Below are positions 11,941-20,603 of a stretch of 20,826 bases of DNA, in pieces. The translations under genes and the position numbers were made by a program. Below the pieces are notes generated by a model that saw nothing but the letters and a program-made list of their open reading frames with translations, ran no database searches and was not told the DNA's origin. The stretch is taken from assembly GCA_937890835.1 (NCBI GenBank), contig CALADF010000015.1:1-20826 (forward strand), read 5' to 3'. This DNA comes from an uncultured bacterium. Lineage in GTDB: Bacteria; Actinomycetota; Coriobacteriia; Coriobacteriales; Eggerthellaceae. Positions within the stretch are counted from its first letter, which is position 1, and the number at the start of each line of letters is the position of its first letter.

Positions 11941-14595
11941 GTGGCGGTCACTTACAAGGGGCTTGTTATCAAGTTCGGCGGCGACACTACCGAGCTGCAA
12001 AGCGCCCTGAAGAAGGTTCAGCAAGCATCGCGCGACACCCAAAGCGACTTGCGTGATATCAACAAGGCGCTGAAGTTCGACCCCGGAAACACCGAGCTGC
12101 TAGAGCAGAAGGTAAAGGCGCTCAATTCCGCATACAGCGAGACAGAGCAGAAGCTTGACGCTTACAAGCAGGCGCTCGCGCAGTTGGAGAGCAAGAAACA
12201 GAGCGGCGCGCAGCTCACGGCTCAGGAAGAACGGCAGTACGACAGCCTGAAGCGCGCGATCATGCAGTGCGAGCGCCAGCTTGACAGCTACGGTACCGAG
12301 CTTTCGGACACCGCGCGTCAGGCCGAAGGCTCGAAGACGGCTCTTGGCAAGCTCGGTCAGACCATCGAGGACAACGCCGACAAGATTTCAAGCGCCGGTT
12401 CCAAGGTGTCGAGCGCGGGAACGGCACTGTCTGGCGGCATCATCGGCGCTGCCGGTGCGCTCACGGGGCTTGCATCGAGCCAAGAGGAAGCCATACAGCA
12501 GAGCGGGCAGCTTGAAACCGCGTGGAAGAACGCGGGCGGCACCGCCGAGCAGGCTTCGTCCACATACGGCATGTTTTACCGTCTGCTTGGCGAATCCGAC
12601 ACGTCAACCGAAGCCGCGCAGAACCTGGCGCGCCTTACCACCAACCAGCAGGAGCTTAACCAGTGGACGAACATTGCGGCGGGCGCGTATGCGACGTTCG
12701 GCGACGCGCTGCCGCTCGAAAACCTCGCTGAAGCCGCGCAGGAGACGGCTCACACGGGAACGGTCACGGGCGGTCTTGCCGACGCGCTCAACTGGTCTAC
12801 GGCATCAGCCGAGCAGTGGAGCGCCGCCCTTTCCGGCCACTCTTCGGCTCAGGCCGCCTTCAATCAGGCGGTCGCCGAGGGTCAAACCAAAGAAGATGCC
12901 TTCAACGCCGCGCTCGCGGCGTGTGGAAGCGAGCAGGAGCGCTCGCAGCTCATCACCGAGACGCTCACGGGCTTGTACGGCGAAGCCGGGCGGCAGTATC
13001 AGGAGACGAACAAAGACCTTCTGGCATCCCGCGACGCCCAGAACGAGATGAACGCGGCCATGCAGGAACTCGGCGAAGCCGCGATGCCGGTTCAGACGGC
13101 GGTAACGGAGATCGGCACGAGCCTTCTTAACACGCTTGCGCCCGCGCTCGAAACCGTCACGGGGTGGTACAAGAGCCTTTCGCCGGAGCAGCAGACGCTT
13201 GTTAACAACCTCGCTCTAGGAGCTGTCGCCTTCGGCGGCGTGACCACTGCCATAGGTAAGACGATGGAAGCCGCCGAGGGCGTGGGAAGCGCCTTCAAGA
13301 CCGCTGGCGAGCTTTGGGGCGGCGCTAAAAAGGTAATGGGAGATTCGAGCTTCCTAACGAAGATCGGAACCGGCTTCTCGAACATCGTCACCAAGGCGGG
13401 CGGTCTGGGAAGCATGCTCACCGGCACGCTCTCTAGCGGATGGACGGGCTTCACCGGCCTTATCGCCGCGCATCCCATCGGCCTTGGCGTTGCCGCCGTG
13501 TCAGCCGCCGTCGCTGGCCTTACGTGGTTCTTCACGCAGACCGAGACGGGCAAGCAGATGTGGTCTGACTTCACCGGCTGGATTTCGGAGAAGTGGCAGG
13601 GCGTGCAGGATTTCTTCGCGGGCGTTCCTGAGTTCTGGGGCGGAATCTGGGAGCAGGTGAGCACCGGCGTTTCGGATTTCTGCACCGGCGTTGGCGAGAA
13701 GTGGGAGCAGCTGAAGCAAGGCGCTTCCGACACTTGGGAGAACATCAAAACCGGCGCTTCGAACGCTTGGAACGACCTTAAAACCAACGTCGGGAACCTC
13801 GCGCAAGGCGCGGTCGATACCGTGTCTAACGGGTGGAACAACCTCACGAGCAACACGCAAACGGCCTTCTCGAACATCGGCCAGACCGTGCAGAACGACA
13901 TGAACACCGCGAAGACCGTCGGCAGCTCGGCGGCTGGCGCTCTGCAAGCCGCGATGAAAGGCGACTGGGAGACTGCGAAGAGCCAAGCGGCAAACGCCTT
14001 CAACGCGATTAAAGACAACATCGGCTCGAAGCTTGACGCTGCCGAGAGCACGGCGGTTAGCATCGCAGACCGAATCGGCGACAAGCTGGGATTCCCCGGC
14101 CTTGGCTCGAAGGTGCAAGGCGTGTTCGACGGCATCAAGGGGTTCATTCAGAATCCCATTGAAAGCGCGTGGAACGCGATTTCAAGCATCCCGAGCAAGA
14201 TCATGAACGCCTTTGGCGGAATCAGGATCAGCATTCCGAAGCCGAAGCTTCCGCACTTCAACGTGAGCTGGAACGACTTCGGCCCCGTGAAGCTGCCGAG
14301 CGTAAGCATCAGCTGGTACGCGAAAGGCGGCATCTTCGACGCGCCTTCGGTCATCGGCGTTGGCGAAGCAGGCCGAGAAGCGGTCTTGCCAATCGACCGC
14401 CTTTCCGACCTCATGGCCGATGCGCTCAACCAGATCGGCGCTTTCAGGCAGCAGCCCGCGTCTCAGGTTGTGTCCGTCAACGTCGAGCTTAACGCTCAGA
14501 TTCGCGACGGCGCGGACGCATACGAGACAGGCCAGCAGATCGGCGCTGGCATCGCAAGCAAGCTGAAGCAAAGGGGTGTTCCGGTTGCAACTTAG
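11941..14595 (+). CDS. Tape measure protein
   Basis: GTG 11941 with AAAGAGGGGTG upstream opens an 884-residue protein, the largest of the tail-body genes. Residues 1-130 form a coiled coil (GGDTTELQSALKKVQQASRD onward). Then comes an Ala/Gln-rich helical core, a hydrophobic segment near 500-535 (HPIGLGVAAVSAAVAGLTWF) and a Trp-rich repeat zone (WSDFTGWISEKWQGVQDFF; WEQLKQGASDTWENIKTGAS) with roughly 11-residue spacing. The C-terminus carries YAKGGIFDAPSVIGVGEAGR, a conserved tape-measure ending. It sets tail length and is ejected ahead of DNA. At about 0.15 nm per residue the tail would be near 130 nm. No lytic transglycosylase or peptidase motif is seen. Confidence 0.95.
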   Translation: MAVTYKGLVIKFGGDTTELQSALKKVQQASRDTQSDLRDINKALKFDPGNTELLEQKVKALNSAYSETEQKLDAYKQALAQLESKKQSGAQLTAQEERQYDSLKRAIMQCERQLDSYGTELSDTARQAEGSKTALGKLGQTIEDNADKISSAGSKVSSAGTALSGGIIGAAGALTGLASSQEEAIQQSGQLETAWKNAGGTAEQASSTYGMFYRLLGESDTSTEAAQNLARLTTNQQELNQWTNIAAGAYATFGDALPLENLAEAAQETAHTGTVTGGLADALNWSTASAEQWSAALSGHSSAQAAFNQAVAEGQTKEDAFNAALAACGSEQERSQLITETLTGLYGEAGRQYQETNKDLLASRDAQNEMNAAMQELGEAAMPVQTAVTEIGTSLLNTLAPALETVTGWYKSLSPEQQTLVNNLALGAVAFGGVTTAIGKTMEAAEGVGSAFKTAGELWGGAKKVMGDSSFLTKIGTGFSNIVTKAGGLGSMLTGTLSSGWTGFTGLIAAHPIGLGVAAVSAAVAGLTWFFTQTETGKQMWSDFTGWISEKWQGVQDFFAGVPEFWGGIWEQVSTGVSDFCTGVGEKWEQLKQGASDTWENIKTGASNAWNDLKTNVGNLAQGAVDTVSNGWNNLTSNTQTAFSNIGQTVQNDMNTAKTVGSSAAGALQAAMKGDWETAKSQAANAFNAIKDNIGSKLDAAESTAVSIADRIGDKLGFPGLGSKVQGVFDGIKGFIQNPIESAWNAISSIPSKIMNAFGGIRISIPKPKLPHFNVSWNDFGPVKLPSVSISWYAKGGIFDAPSVIGVGEAGREAVLPIDRLSDLMADALNQIGAFRQQPASQVVSVNVELNAQIRDGADAYETGQQIGAGIASKLKQRGVPVAT

Positions 14596-15322
14596 ACGGA
14601 CTAGGAACCAGCACGACCGAATCATCTTTAACGGCACCGACCTATCGAAGCTGGTTTACTGCAAGGTGCGCCGCCCCATCATGGCGACCGTCAACGCGAC
14701 GTTCGAGAGCGTTCCGGGGCGGCATGGCGAGGTCTTCAAGAGCGCCTACCGTGGCGGCTACGACCTTCCCGTTGAGATTTGGCTTAGGACTGAAGACCGC
14801 CGCGAGGTCGCCGAGATGCGGCACAAGCTCGCGGCGGCTCTCTGGACGGACGAACCCGCGCCGCTCTACCTTCCCGATGACCCGACGCGCTACCTGCTTG
14901 CAATCGTGAGCGGCAGCACCGACCTAGACGAGATCACCGACGATTGCCCGACTACAACCGTGACTTTCCATATCGGCGACCCCGACTATTACGGGCAGAA
15001 GCGCCGCATGGAGGTTTCGGCTGGCAACATCTACGTCAACGCTGGCGGCAACCGCCCCGCTCACCTGCAAGTTACGGCGAAGCCCGCCGCTGGAAGCACG
15101 TGGCGGATTACGAACGTCGATACCGGCGAGTTCGTGGCTGTCAACACGCCGCTCACGTCTTCGAGCACCATACGTCTTGACATGGCGACCGAGCACGCAA
15201 CGGTCAACAACCAGACCGCGCCGGTAACGATTGATTCGGATTACTTCGAAATCAACGGGCGGTGCCACCTGAACATCACCAACGGCACCGCGATTCTTGA
15301 GTGGGTGGAACGATGGCTTTAG
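14585..15322 (+). CDS. Distal tail protein (Dit-like)
   Basis: About 245 residues. TTG 14585 is favoured because AAAGGGGTG ends seven bases before it; GTG 14576 is the alternative. The N-terminal region (IIFNGTDLSKLVYCKVRRPI; VPGRHGEVFKSAYRGGYDLP) with VEIWLRTEDRREVAEMRHKL and LYLPDDPTRYLLAIVSGSTD is the ring-forming Dit domain. DPDYYGQKRR starts a second half with a beta-rich galectin-like region (NIYVNAGGNRPAHLQVTAKP, ATEHATVNNQTAPVTIDSDY). Dit hexamers join the tube to the baseplate hub. It overlaps the tape-measure end and the next gene's start. Confidence 0.85.
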   Translation: MQLRRTRNQHDRIIFNGTDLSKLVYCKVRRPIMATVNATFESVPGRHGEVFKSAYRGGYDLPVEIWLRTEDRREVAEMRHKLAAALWTDEPAPLYLPDDPTRYLLAIVSGSTDLDEITDDCPTTTVTFHIGDPDYYGQKRRMEVSAGNIYVNAGGNRPAHLQVTAKPAAGSTWRITNVDTGEFVAVNTPLTSSSTIRLDMATEHATVNNQTAPVTIDSDYFEINGRCHLNITNGTAILEWVERWL

Positions 15323-18252
15323 TTAGACGTATCAGCTTCACCCGCTTCAACCGCTGGGGCGACAATCTGGGGCGGCTCACGGTGAGCGCCGCGACGCACA
15401 CCGACGCGCTGGACGGCACCGACGAACTCAACATCACGTGCGCCGAAGACCTCGTGAAGGGCGACCGCGTAGTCTGGATTGACCTTCAGGGCGTGTGCCA
15501 CGAACACATCGTTGACACCATCGACCGCGTACACGACGATGACGGCGCGCCAGAGACGCAAGCCGTCTGCATCAACTCGATTAACGAGACGTGGGATGAC
15601 TGGCTGGACGATAAGCGGCCTTCTGGCAGCGTGTCGGTAGCCCTCACATCCATTCTCGCAGACACGCGCTGGGAGGTTGGCACGTGCGATCAGGGCGGCA
15701 CCGCTTCACGCACCTTCTACCACATCAGCGTGCGCGAGGGCATAGCCGAGCTGCTGGAAACGTGGGGCGGCGAGCTTGAAACGACCATCGTTCACAACGG
15801 CGCTGGCATCGTCGCGCGCCGCGTGAACATTCGCGCCCTTCGCGGGAACCAGAGCAGCGCAAAGCGCTTCACGTGGACTAAAGACCTCGTTTCGGTCAAG
15901 CGCTCAATGGCGAGCGATAACCCGAAAACGCGCGTCTACGGATATGGAAAGGGCGTTGAGACGGAGGGCGGCGGCTACGGTCGCCGCCTTACCTTCGGCG
16001 ACATAAACGGCGGCAAGGACTACGTTGAGGATGCCGAAGCCACCGAGATTTGGGGGCACCCCGACGGAGAGGACGGCATTCTGCCCGCCGTGGCCTCATA
16101 CGTGAATGAGCAGTGCGAGGACGCGGCGCAGCTCTTGCAGGAAACGAAAGACTACCTGAAGCAGGTGAAGGAGCCTAAAGTTACCTACACCGCTTCGGTT
16201 ATCGACCTATACGCGTTCGGGCGTTCGTGGGAGGGCGTGGGCGTTGGCGATGACGTTGCGATCATCGACAAGGGATTCTCCGAAGAGGGCGTGCGGCTCC
16301 ATGGCCGCGTGTCTCAGATCGAGCGCGACTTGCTCACCGGCGACGCTACGGTCACGTTCGGGACGCTCACCGACACGATGGCAGACATGTGGCAGAGCGT
16401 GAGCAACGCCCTGAAAGGAAACAGCCAGCAAAACGCGCTCTACGACGCGGCGGCTGGCACATCCGTTTCATGGCTCATTCAGCTACAGCAGTCGCTCAAC
16501 GCTCAGTTCAATTCGGTTGGAACCTACAAGGTCGAGACGTTCGAGCTTGGTACGATCTACAGCAACGTACCGATAGACGCGCAGACCGGGCTTCCGCTTC
16601 GCAGCACGTCCGGCATGTGGGCTGTCAACCTTAACGGCATGGGTCTTCGCCTTGCATCCGGCCTTACCTCAGACGGACAGTGGGACTGGAAGACTTTCTT
16701 AACCGGCGGCATGGTGACCGCAGACCTCATCAACGCCGGTACGATGCGAGCAGACCGCGTGCGCGCCGGTCTTCTCACCGACGAGAAAGGTAAGAACTTC
16801 TGGGACTTGACCACCGGCGAGTTCTCGCTTTCAGCCACGGCGACCGTAGGCGGCGACACTGTTCAATCAATCGCCGACACGGCGGCGAGCGGCGCGCAGC
16901 GAAACGCTGTCAAGGCCGCTGAGGAAGCGGACGCGAAGCGGCTAGAGGAAGCTAAGAAGTACGCCGCAGAGCAGGCATCTTCGGCTGGCACCGACGCTAA
17001 AGACCAAGCCAAGAAGTACGTTGACGCGCTCGATGAAGCGCTGGGGCAGAAGAGCATCTTTGACCGTCTCACCAACAACGGTGAGACGCAGGGCGTGTAC
17101 CTCAAAAACGGCAAGGTATACATAAACGCTACCTACATGGACACCGGCGTTCTTGACGCTGACCTGCTGAAGGCCGGAATCATCACCGACAAGGCCGGTA
17201 AGAACTTCTGGGACTTGACCACCGGCGAGTTCTCGCTTTCCGCCGACGCTTCGGTTGGCGGCGGCGATGTTGGAAGTTCTGTCGTGGCGGTAGATGTGCA
17301 ATATGGCAACTCCACCAGTTCATCGACGGTACCGACCACATGGACAACATACGCGAGCTGGAAGCAGGGTCAGTACCTATGGACGCGCCTAAAGCTCACG
17401 CTCGCAGATGGCAACACCGAATACACCACGGCGCACCGCATGGCGGACAATGACGGCATCGGCGTTTCTCAGGTGCGCGAGCAATACTATCTGAGCACGA
17501 GCAGCAGCACACAGACCGGCGGAAACTGGTATTACTACCAGCCTACGTGGGTGAGCGGTCGCTACTACTGGACGCGGAGCGAAATAACGTGGTCTGACGG
17601 CACGAAGACGTACACAACGCCCGTGCTGGCGCGCGCCCTAACGTCTGGCAATCAATCTACCGACGATCTAGACGAAGACCTAGACCAGCGGGAGGTGTTC
17701 AACCGCCTGACGAACAACGGGCAAACTCAGGGAATCTACCTGAGCGGCGGGCTGCTCTACATCAACGCCAGCTACATTGAAACGGGTATCATCAGCGACC
17801 GTCTTGGGCGCAACACGTGGAACCTCAGCACCGGCAAGCTCACAACAAACTACATGACCGCAAACAACATCAGCGCTAACGGGACGTTCGAGTGCGGTTC
17901 GGCATCGAACCTGCTTCGCCTCATAAACGGCGAGATTCGAGGTCTTGAGAACGGTACCCAAATCGGATGTATAGACTTCTCAGCCCATTCGTACAACATC
18001 GACAACCCGTCAATCAAGTATCGAGGTATACAGATGACGGCAGAGGGGACAGTTCGCATCAGCTCGCCGCAGATTTCGACGGCAGCTTCAAGCAACGAGA
18101 GCACCACAGCGACCATATGCCATACGGGCAACCATAGGCTTCACTACGTCAGCGAGGTTCACGACAACGGCAATGGAACCGTTGGATGGACTAATTCATG
18201 GCGATCTATCAACTTCATCAACGGTTTGTGTACGACGTGCAGCTTCAATTAG
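15313..18252 (+). CDS. Tail hub / minor structural protein with repeated fibre modules (979 aa)
   Basis: ATG 15313 has GGGTGGAA upstream; an in-frame GTG at 15301 is less likely. The N-terminal ~370 residues resemble the phage minor structural protein/tail hub N-terminus (RISFTRFNRWGDNLGRLTVS ... GVGVGDDVAIIDKGFSEEGV ... RVSQIERDLLTGDATVTFGT). The rest is modular: 'GKNFWDLTTGEFSLSA' occurs twice (near 493 and 629) and a diverged form GRNTWNLSTGKLTT near 831. 'RLTNNG.TQG.YL..G..YINA.Y...G' occurs twice. Between them lie two tandem W/Y-rich units (STSSST ... WTR ... DG ... YTT) that could bind carbohydrate. It should form the tip and central fibre. No peptidase catalytic motif is recognised. 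The C-terminus ends with INFINGLCTTCSFN. Confidence 0.88.
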   Translation: MALVRRISFTRFNRWGDNLGRLTVSAATHTDALDGTDELNITCAEDLVKGDRVVWIDLQGVCHEHIVDTIDRVHDDDGAPETQAVCINSINETWDDWLDDKRPSGSVSVALTSILADTRWEVGTCDQGGTASRTFYHISVREGIAELLETWGGELETTIVHNGAGIVARRVNIRALRGNQSSAKRFTWTKDLVSVKRSMASDNPKTRVYGYGKGVETEGGGYGRRLTFGDINGGKDYVEDAEATEIWGHPDGEDGILPAVASYVNEQCEDAAQLLQETKDYLKQVKEPKVTYTASVIDLYAFGRSWEGVGVGDDVAIIDKGFSEEGVRLHGRVSQIERDLLTGDATVTFGTLTDTMADMWQSVSNALKGNSQQNALYDAAAGTSVSWLIQLQQSLNAQFNSVGTYKVETFELGTIYSNVPIDAQTGLPLRSTSGMWAVNLNGMGLRLASGLTSDGQWDWKTFLTGGMVTADLINAGTMRADRVRAGLLTDEKGKNFWDLTTGEFSLSATATVGGDTVQSIADTAASGAQRNAVKAAEEADAKRLEEAKKYAAEQASSAGTDAKDQAKKYVDALDEALGQKSIFDRLTNNGETQGVYLKNGKVYINATYMDTGVLDADLLKAGIITDKAGKNFWDLTTGEFSLSADASVGGGDVGSSVVAVDVQYGNSTSSSTVPTTWTTYASWKQGQYLWTRLKLTLADGNTEYTTAHRMADNDGIGVSQVREQYYLSTSSSTQTGGNWYYYQPTWVSGRYYWTRSEITWSDGTKTYTTPVLARALTSGNQSTDDLDEDLDQREVFNRLTNNGQTQGIYLSGGLLYINASYIETGIISDRLGRNTWNLSTGKLTTNYMTANNISANGTFECGSASNLLRLINGEIRGLENGTQIGCIDFSAHSYNIDNPSIKYRGIQMTAEGTVRISSPQISTAASSNESTTATICHTGNHRLHYVSEVHDNGNGTVGWTNSWRSINFINGLCTTCSFN
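16789..17240 (+). repeat. Perfect 44-bp direct repeat inside the tail hub gene (16789-16832 and 17197-17240)
   Basis: The sequence from GGTAAGAACTTC to TCTCGCTTTC is identical at both sites, 408 bp apart, in frame, encoding GKNFWDLTTGEFSLS each time. Perfect identity at DNA level, where synonymous drift is expected, points to recent duplication or ongoing recombination between modules. Recombination between the copies would delete or add exactly 136 codons. Confidence 0.9.
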
Positions 18253-18262
18253 GAGGTATCTA

Positions 18263-18664
18263 ATGGCAATTCTCTATTATCTCGCTCATGACCCGATATC
18301 GAACTCAGAAGCAGTGCTTACTGAGTACGACGCTGAGCTTATAAAAAGAGCTGACGAAAGCGGAATAGTGTTCATAGCGGTAGACGATCAGGGAACACGT
18401 TCAATCGTCCCCGCTTCCGACGTGAGAGAGCCGGAAAACCGAGATGAGCACTTTACTTTCGTTCAGCCGTTGTATGTCGATGACAGGTTTAAAGCGGTAG
18501 TCGATGTGTTCGACGCGCTGGCGGCAAGCGTGCCAGCCGTGGCATCGAACGCCGACGTTCAGCCGGTTTCGAGCAAGGCGCGAAGCGCTATGAGCTTCAG
18601 CGAAGCGCTGGAAGCGCTCAGGGAGCTTGCCTATCCCGATAGCGAGGAAGGCGGCGCGCAATGA
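18263..18664 (+). CDS. Hypothetical tail-region protein (133 aa)
   Basis: ATG 18263 follows AGGAGGTATCTA, an excellent SD, 10 bases after the hub stop. The product begins MAILYYLAHDPISNSEAVLT, has an acidic beta-rich first half (ESGIVFIAVDDQGTRSIVPA) and a helical, Ala-rich second half ending in SFSEALEALRELAYPDSEEG. I do not recognise a family. It overlaps the BppU-like gene by ATGA, so it is co-translated with baseplate proteins. A fibre chaperone or small baseplate component is possible, but unproven. Confidence 0.75.
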   Translation: MAILYYLAHDPISNSEAVLTEYDAELIKRADESGIVFIAVDDQGTRSIVPASDVREPENRDEHFTFVQPLYVDDRFKAVVDVFDALAASVPAVASNADVQPVSSKARSAMSFSEALEALRELAYPDSEEGGAQ

Positions 18665-19662
18665 GCAACACGCGGACGCTCGAACTCGATATCTCGAAAG
18701 AGGGCGCGGGCACATGCGTTAAGGTTGGTCAGGGCGACGATGGCGGAACCACGATCAAGGCGCTTATCTACGACAACGGCGCTGAGTTCGAGCTTTCCGG
18801 CGCTACGGCATGGCTTGTCGTGCTTTTGCCTAATAAGCGGAACTACTATCGCGGTCAGTGCTTAGTGAGTGGCAACGCCGTAACGATCACGGTTGACGAG
18901 TCGAAGCTTTGCAGCGTGTCCGGCTACACCGACGAAGCCTATTTCACGATCACGAAGAGCGGCAAGACCTATTCGACAGAGCGCTTCGCAATCGAAATCC
19001 TGCGCAGCGCTCTTGACGGACAGAAGCCAGCGCAAAGCTGGGATGACGCCGTTCAAGACCTCATCGACCGAGGGAACGCGGCGGTCAACAAGGCAAATTC
19101 CGCCGCATCAGCCGCCAACTCTGCCGCGAACGCGGCGAACACGGCGGCGAGCAACGCCAACGGAAAGGCCACCGCCGCGCAGCAGGCAGCAGAAGCCGCG
19201 AACAGCGCCGCATCCGCCGCCAACACGGCAAAGGCGAACGCCGACAAGGCGACCACGGCTGCGAACAACGCGGCATCGGCGGCAAACACCGCTAAGGCGA
19301 ACGCCGATAAGGCGACGGCGAGCGCAAACACCGCGAAGACGGCTGCTGACACGGCGGCGAGCAACGCGAACGCAGCCGCCGCGCGTGCGAACGGTGCCGC
19401 TGACGATGCGACGGCGGCTGCGCAGAACGCACTGAACATCGCAAACAACATCGCATCGATCAAGCCGCCGAGCGACGCGGAGGTCGAGGAACTGAGGAAG
19501 GCCAACGAAATCCTCGCCTCTGCGGTCGCGGATCTTCAGGACAAGTACGTCCTGATCGGTGAGACGGCATACGTCCCGCCGACCCGCGTGACCTCTTACA
19601 GCGGTGAGACGCTTGCGCTCGCGCAGTCGGGCGTTTCCGGTGAAACCGCGACCCTAAATTAA
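18661..19662 (+). CDS. BppU-like baseplate protein with Ala/Asn-rich coiled-coil stalk
   Basis: 333 residues from ATG 18661. Residues 1-125 form a beta-sandwich like the N-terminal BppU domain of siphovirus baseplates (LELDISKEGAGTCVKVGQGD ... TIKALIYDNGAEFELSGATA ... VTITVDESKLCSVSGYTDEA ... ERFAIEILRSA). Residues ~140-270 are almost entirely Ala, Asn, Ser, Thr and Lys (AASAANTAKANADKAT repeated), a likely trimeric coiled coil. A 21-residue unit (three heptads) repeats at about 181-201 and 202-222. A short leucine-zipper-like segment (EVEELRKANEILASAVADLQ) and a C-terminal tail follow. It should link the tail tip to a receptor-binding module. The adjoining DGR target protein is a good candidate partner. 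Confidence 0.82.
   Translation: MSNTRTLELDISKEGAGTCVKVGQGDDGGTTIKALIYDNGAEFELSGATAWLVVLLPNKRNYYRGQCLVSGNAVTITVDESKLCSVSGYTDEAYFTITKSGKTYSTERFAIEILRSALDGQKPAQSWDDAVQDLIDRGNAAVNKANSAASAANSAANAANTAASNANGKATAAQQAAEAANSAASAANTAKANADKATTAANNAASAANTAKANADKATASANTAKTAADTAASNANAAAARANGAADDATAAAQNALNIANNIASIKPPSDAEVEELRKANEILASAVADLQDKYVLIGETAYVPPTRVTSYSGETLALAQSGVSGETATLN
19201..19326 (+). repeat. 63-bp (21-residue) tandem coding repeat in the coiled-coil stalk
   Basis: Two in-frame units of 63 bases (19201-19263 and 19264-19326) encode nearly the same peptide (N-S/N-AASAANTAKANADKAT-...). The DNA copies differ at many third positions, so the duplication is old or selected at protein level. Twenty-one residues equal three heptads, which keeps the coiled-coil register. 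Confidence 0.8.
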
Positions 19663-19673
19663 GGAGAACCAAC

Positions 19674-20576
19674 ATGGCAGATGTCTCAGTCCTCACATTC
19701 AACGGCGCGCCGCGCAACGTCAAGGACGTCACCGCGCGGAACACGGCAAACGCCGCGACCACCGCTCAGGAATACGACCGACAGCAATTGACCGGAACCT
19801 ATAAGGGGCGCTCCATCGCGTCGGTCTTCGCCGCCGAAATCGGCAGCGCAAACGTCTGGACGTGGCTCCAAAAGCGGGTGAAGGCAGCCAACTTCACGGG
19901 GCTTCGCATCGGCGATTACATCGACGTGCAGCTGAAGGCCGGTGCAAACGTCCCCTCCCAGACCGTCAGGTACCGCATCGCGGCCATCGACCCGTATTAC
20001 CAGTGCGGGGACACGGCGAAGGGCCACCATATAGCGATGGTCCCGTCCGCCCCGGTGTCCGTCACCGGCGACAAGGCCGTGAACGGCTCCTATATCAAGT
20101 GGCGCGACACGAACGACAACAACGGCACCGCAGATGAGAAGCACCCCTATCTGTGCTCGAAGCTGCATGAGTGGGAGATCGGCGATTTCCTGCCGTCCCT
20201 CCCGACCGAGTGTCAAGCCGCCATCATGCCGCAGCGCGTTCTGCTCAACGAGCGCTACGCGTCGAGCGGGAAGCTCACCGATGACAGCGGTTGGTCTTGG
20301 GTCGATCTGGGGAAGGTATGGTCTCTTTCCGAAATCGAGGTCTACGGGTTCCAAGCATGGAGCAAGACGGGTTACAGCATCGGGTTCGATTGCCATTTCC
20401 CGATTTTCGAAGACACGGCATCTCGAATCTTTGGAACTCGCGTCAGTTGGTGGCTCCGCTCCGTCATGGGCGGCTCGTCCTCCAGCGTGTGCTATGTCGG
20501 CAACAGCGGCTCTGCCAGCAACGACGCCGCGACGTCTGGCTGGGTTCGCCCGTTCCCGTGCTTCCTCGTAGGCTGA
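19674..20576 (+). CDS. DGR variable target protein, C-type-lectin-like tail-tip protein
   Basis: 300 residues from ATG 19674 with AAGGAG upstream. The N-terminal ~60 residues (DVSVLTFNGAPRNVKDVTAR) look like a phage attachment segment. Residues ~80-300 form a domain with GDYIDVQ, YLCSKLHEWEIGDFLPSLPT and VWSLSEIEVYGFQAWSKTGY, then a C-terminus with WWLRSV (259-264), a Ser/Gly-rich patch VMGGSSSSVCYVGNSGSASN and GWVRPFPCFLVG (289-300). The WWLRS ... (G)W.RP.F ending is the DUF6273/FGE-like C-type-lectin fold of DGR targets. Variable-looking residues (~264-289) sit between invariant, adenine-poor ends. The Avd-like gene directly follows. Host-receptor binding at the tail tip is inferred from the position after the BppU-like gene. 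Confidence 0.85.
   Translation: MADVSVLTFNGAPRNVKDVTARNTANAATTAQEYDRQQLTGTYKGRSIASVFAAEIGSANVWTWLQKRVKAANFTGLRIGDYIDVQLKAGANVPSQTVRYRIAAIDPYYQCGDTAKGHHIAMVPSAPVSVTGDKAVNGSYIKWRDTNDNNGTADEKHPYLCSKLHEWEIGDFLPSLPTECQAAIMPQRVLLNERYASSGKLTDDSGWSWVDLGKVWSLSEIEVYGFQAWSKTGYSIGFDCHFPIFEDTASRIFGTRVSWWLRSVMGGSSSSVCYVGNSGSASNDAATSGWVRPFPCFLVG
20446..20576 (+). other. Putative DGR variable region (VR)
   Basis: The last ~130 bases of the target gene have the expected layout. An adenine-free block at 20446-20465 (coding WWLRS) comes first. A segment with scattered A and many NNC codons follows, where AAC template codons would randomise. The final adenine-free block of 37 bases runs at 20533-20569, as expected of an IMH-type invariant end. 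The template repeat needed for proof is not in the window, so the left boundary is approximate. Confidence 0.7.
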
Positions 20577-20586
20577 TTTATCAGCC
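20571..20586 (+). repeat. Perfect 6-bp hairpin GGCTGA-TTTA-TCAGCC spanning the stop codon
   Basis: The inverted repeat begins two codons before the end of the variable gene, includes its TGA stop, and has a 4-base loop. In Bordetella phage BPP-1 a short GC-rich stem with a 4-base loop lies just past the VR and helps target recognition in mutagenic homing. This element has that position and loop size, although its stem is shorter. Confidence 0.6.
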
Positions 20587-20603
20587 GTACGCAACACTGA
20601 ACC

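Noticed and set aside
13092..14147. 351-codon minus-strand open frame in the tape-measure gene
   Set aside because: Shadow of the repetitive Ala/Trp-rich tape-measure coding sequence.
19080..19440. Repeated short units that might suggest a CRISPR-like array
   Set aside because: The units are in-frame 21-residue coiled-coil repeats with diverged third positions, not identical repeats separated by unique spacers.
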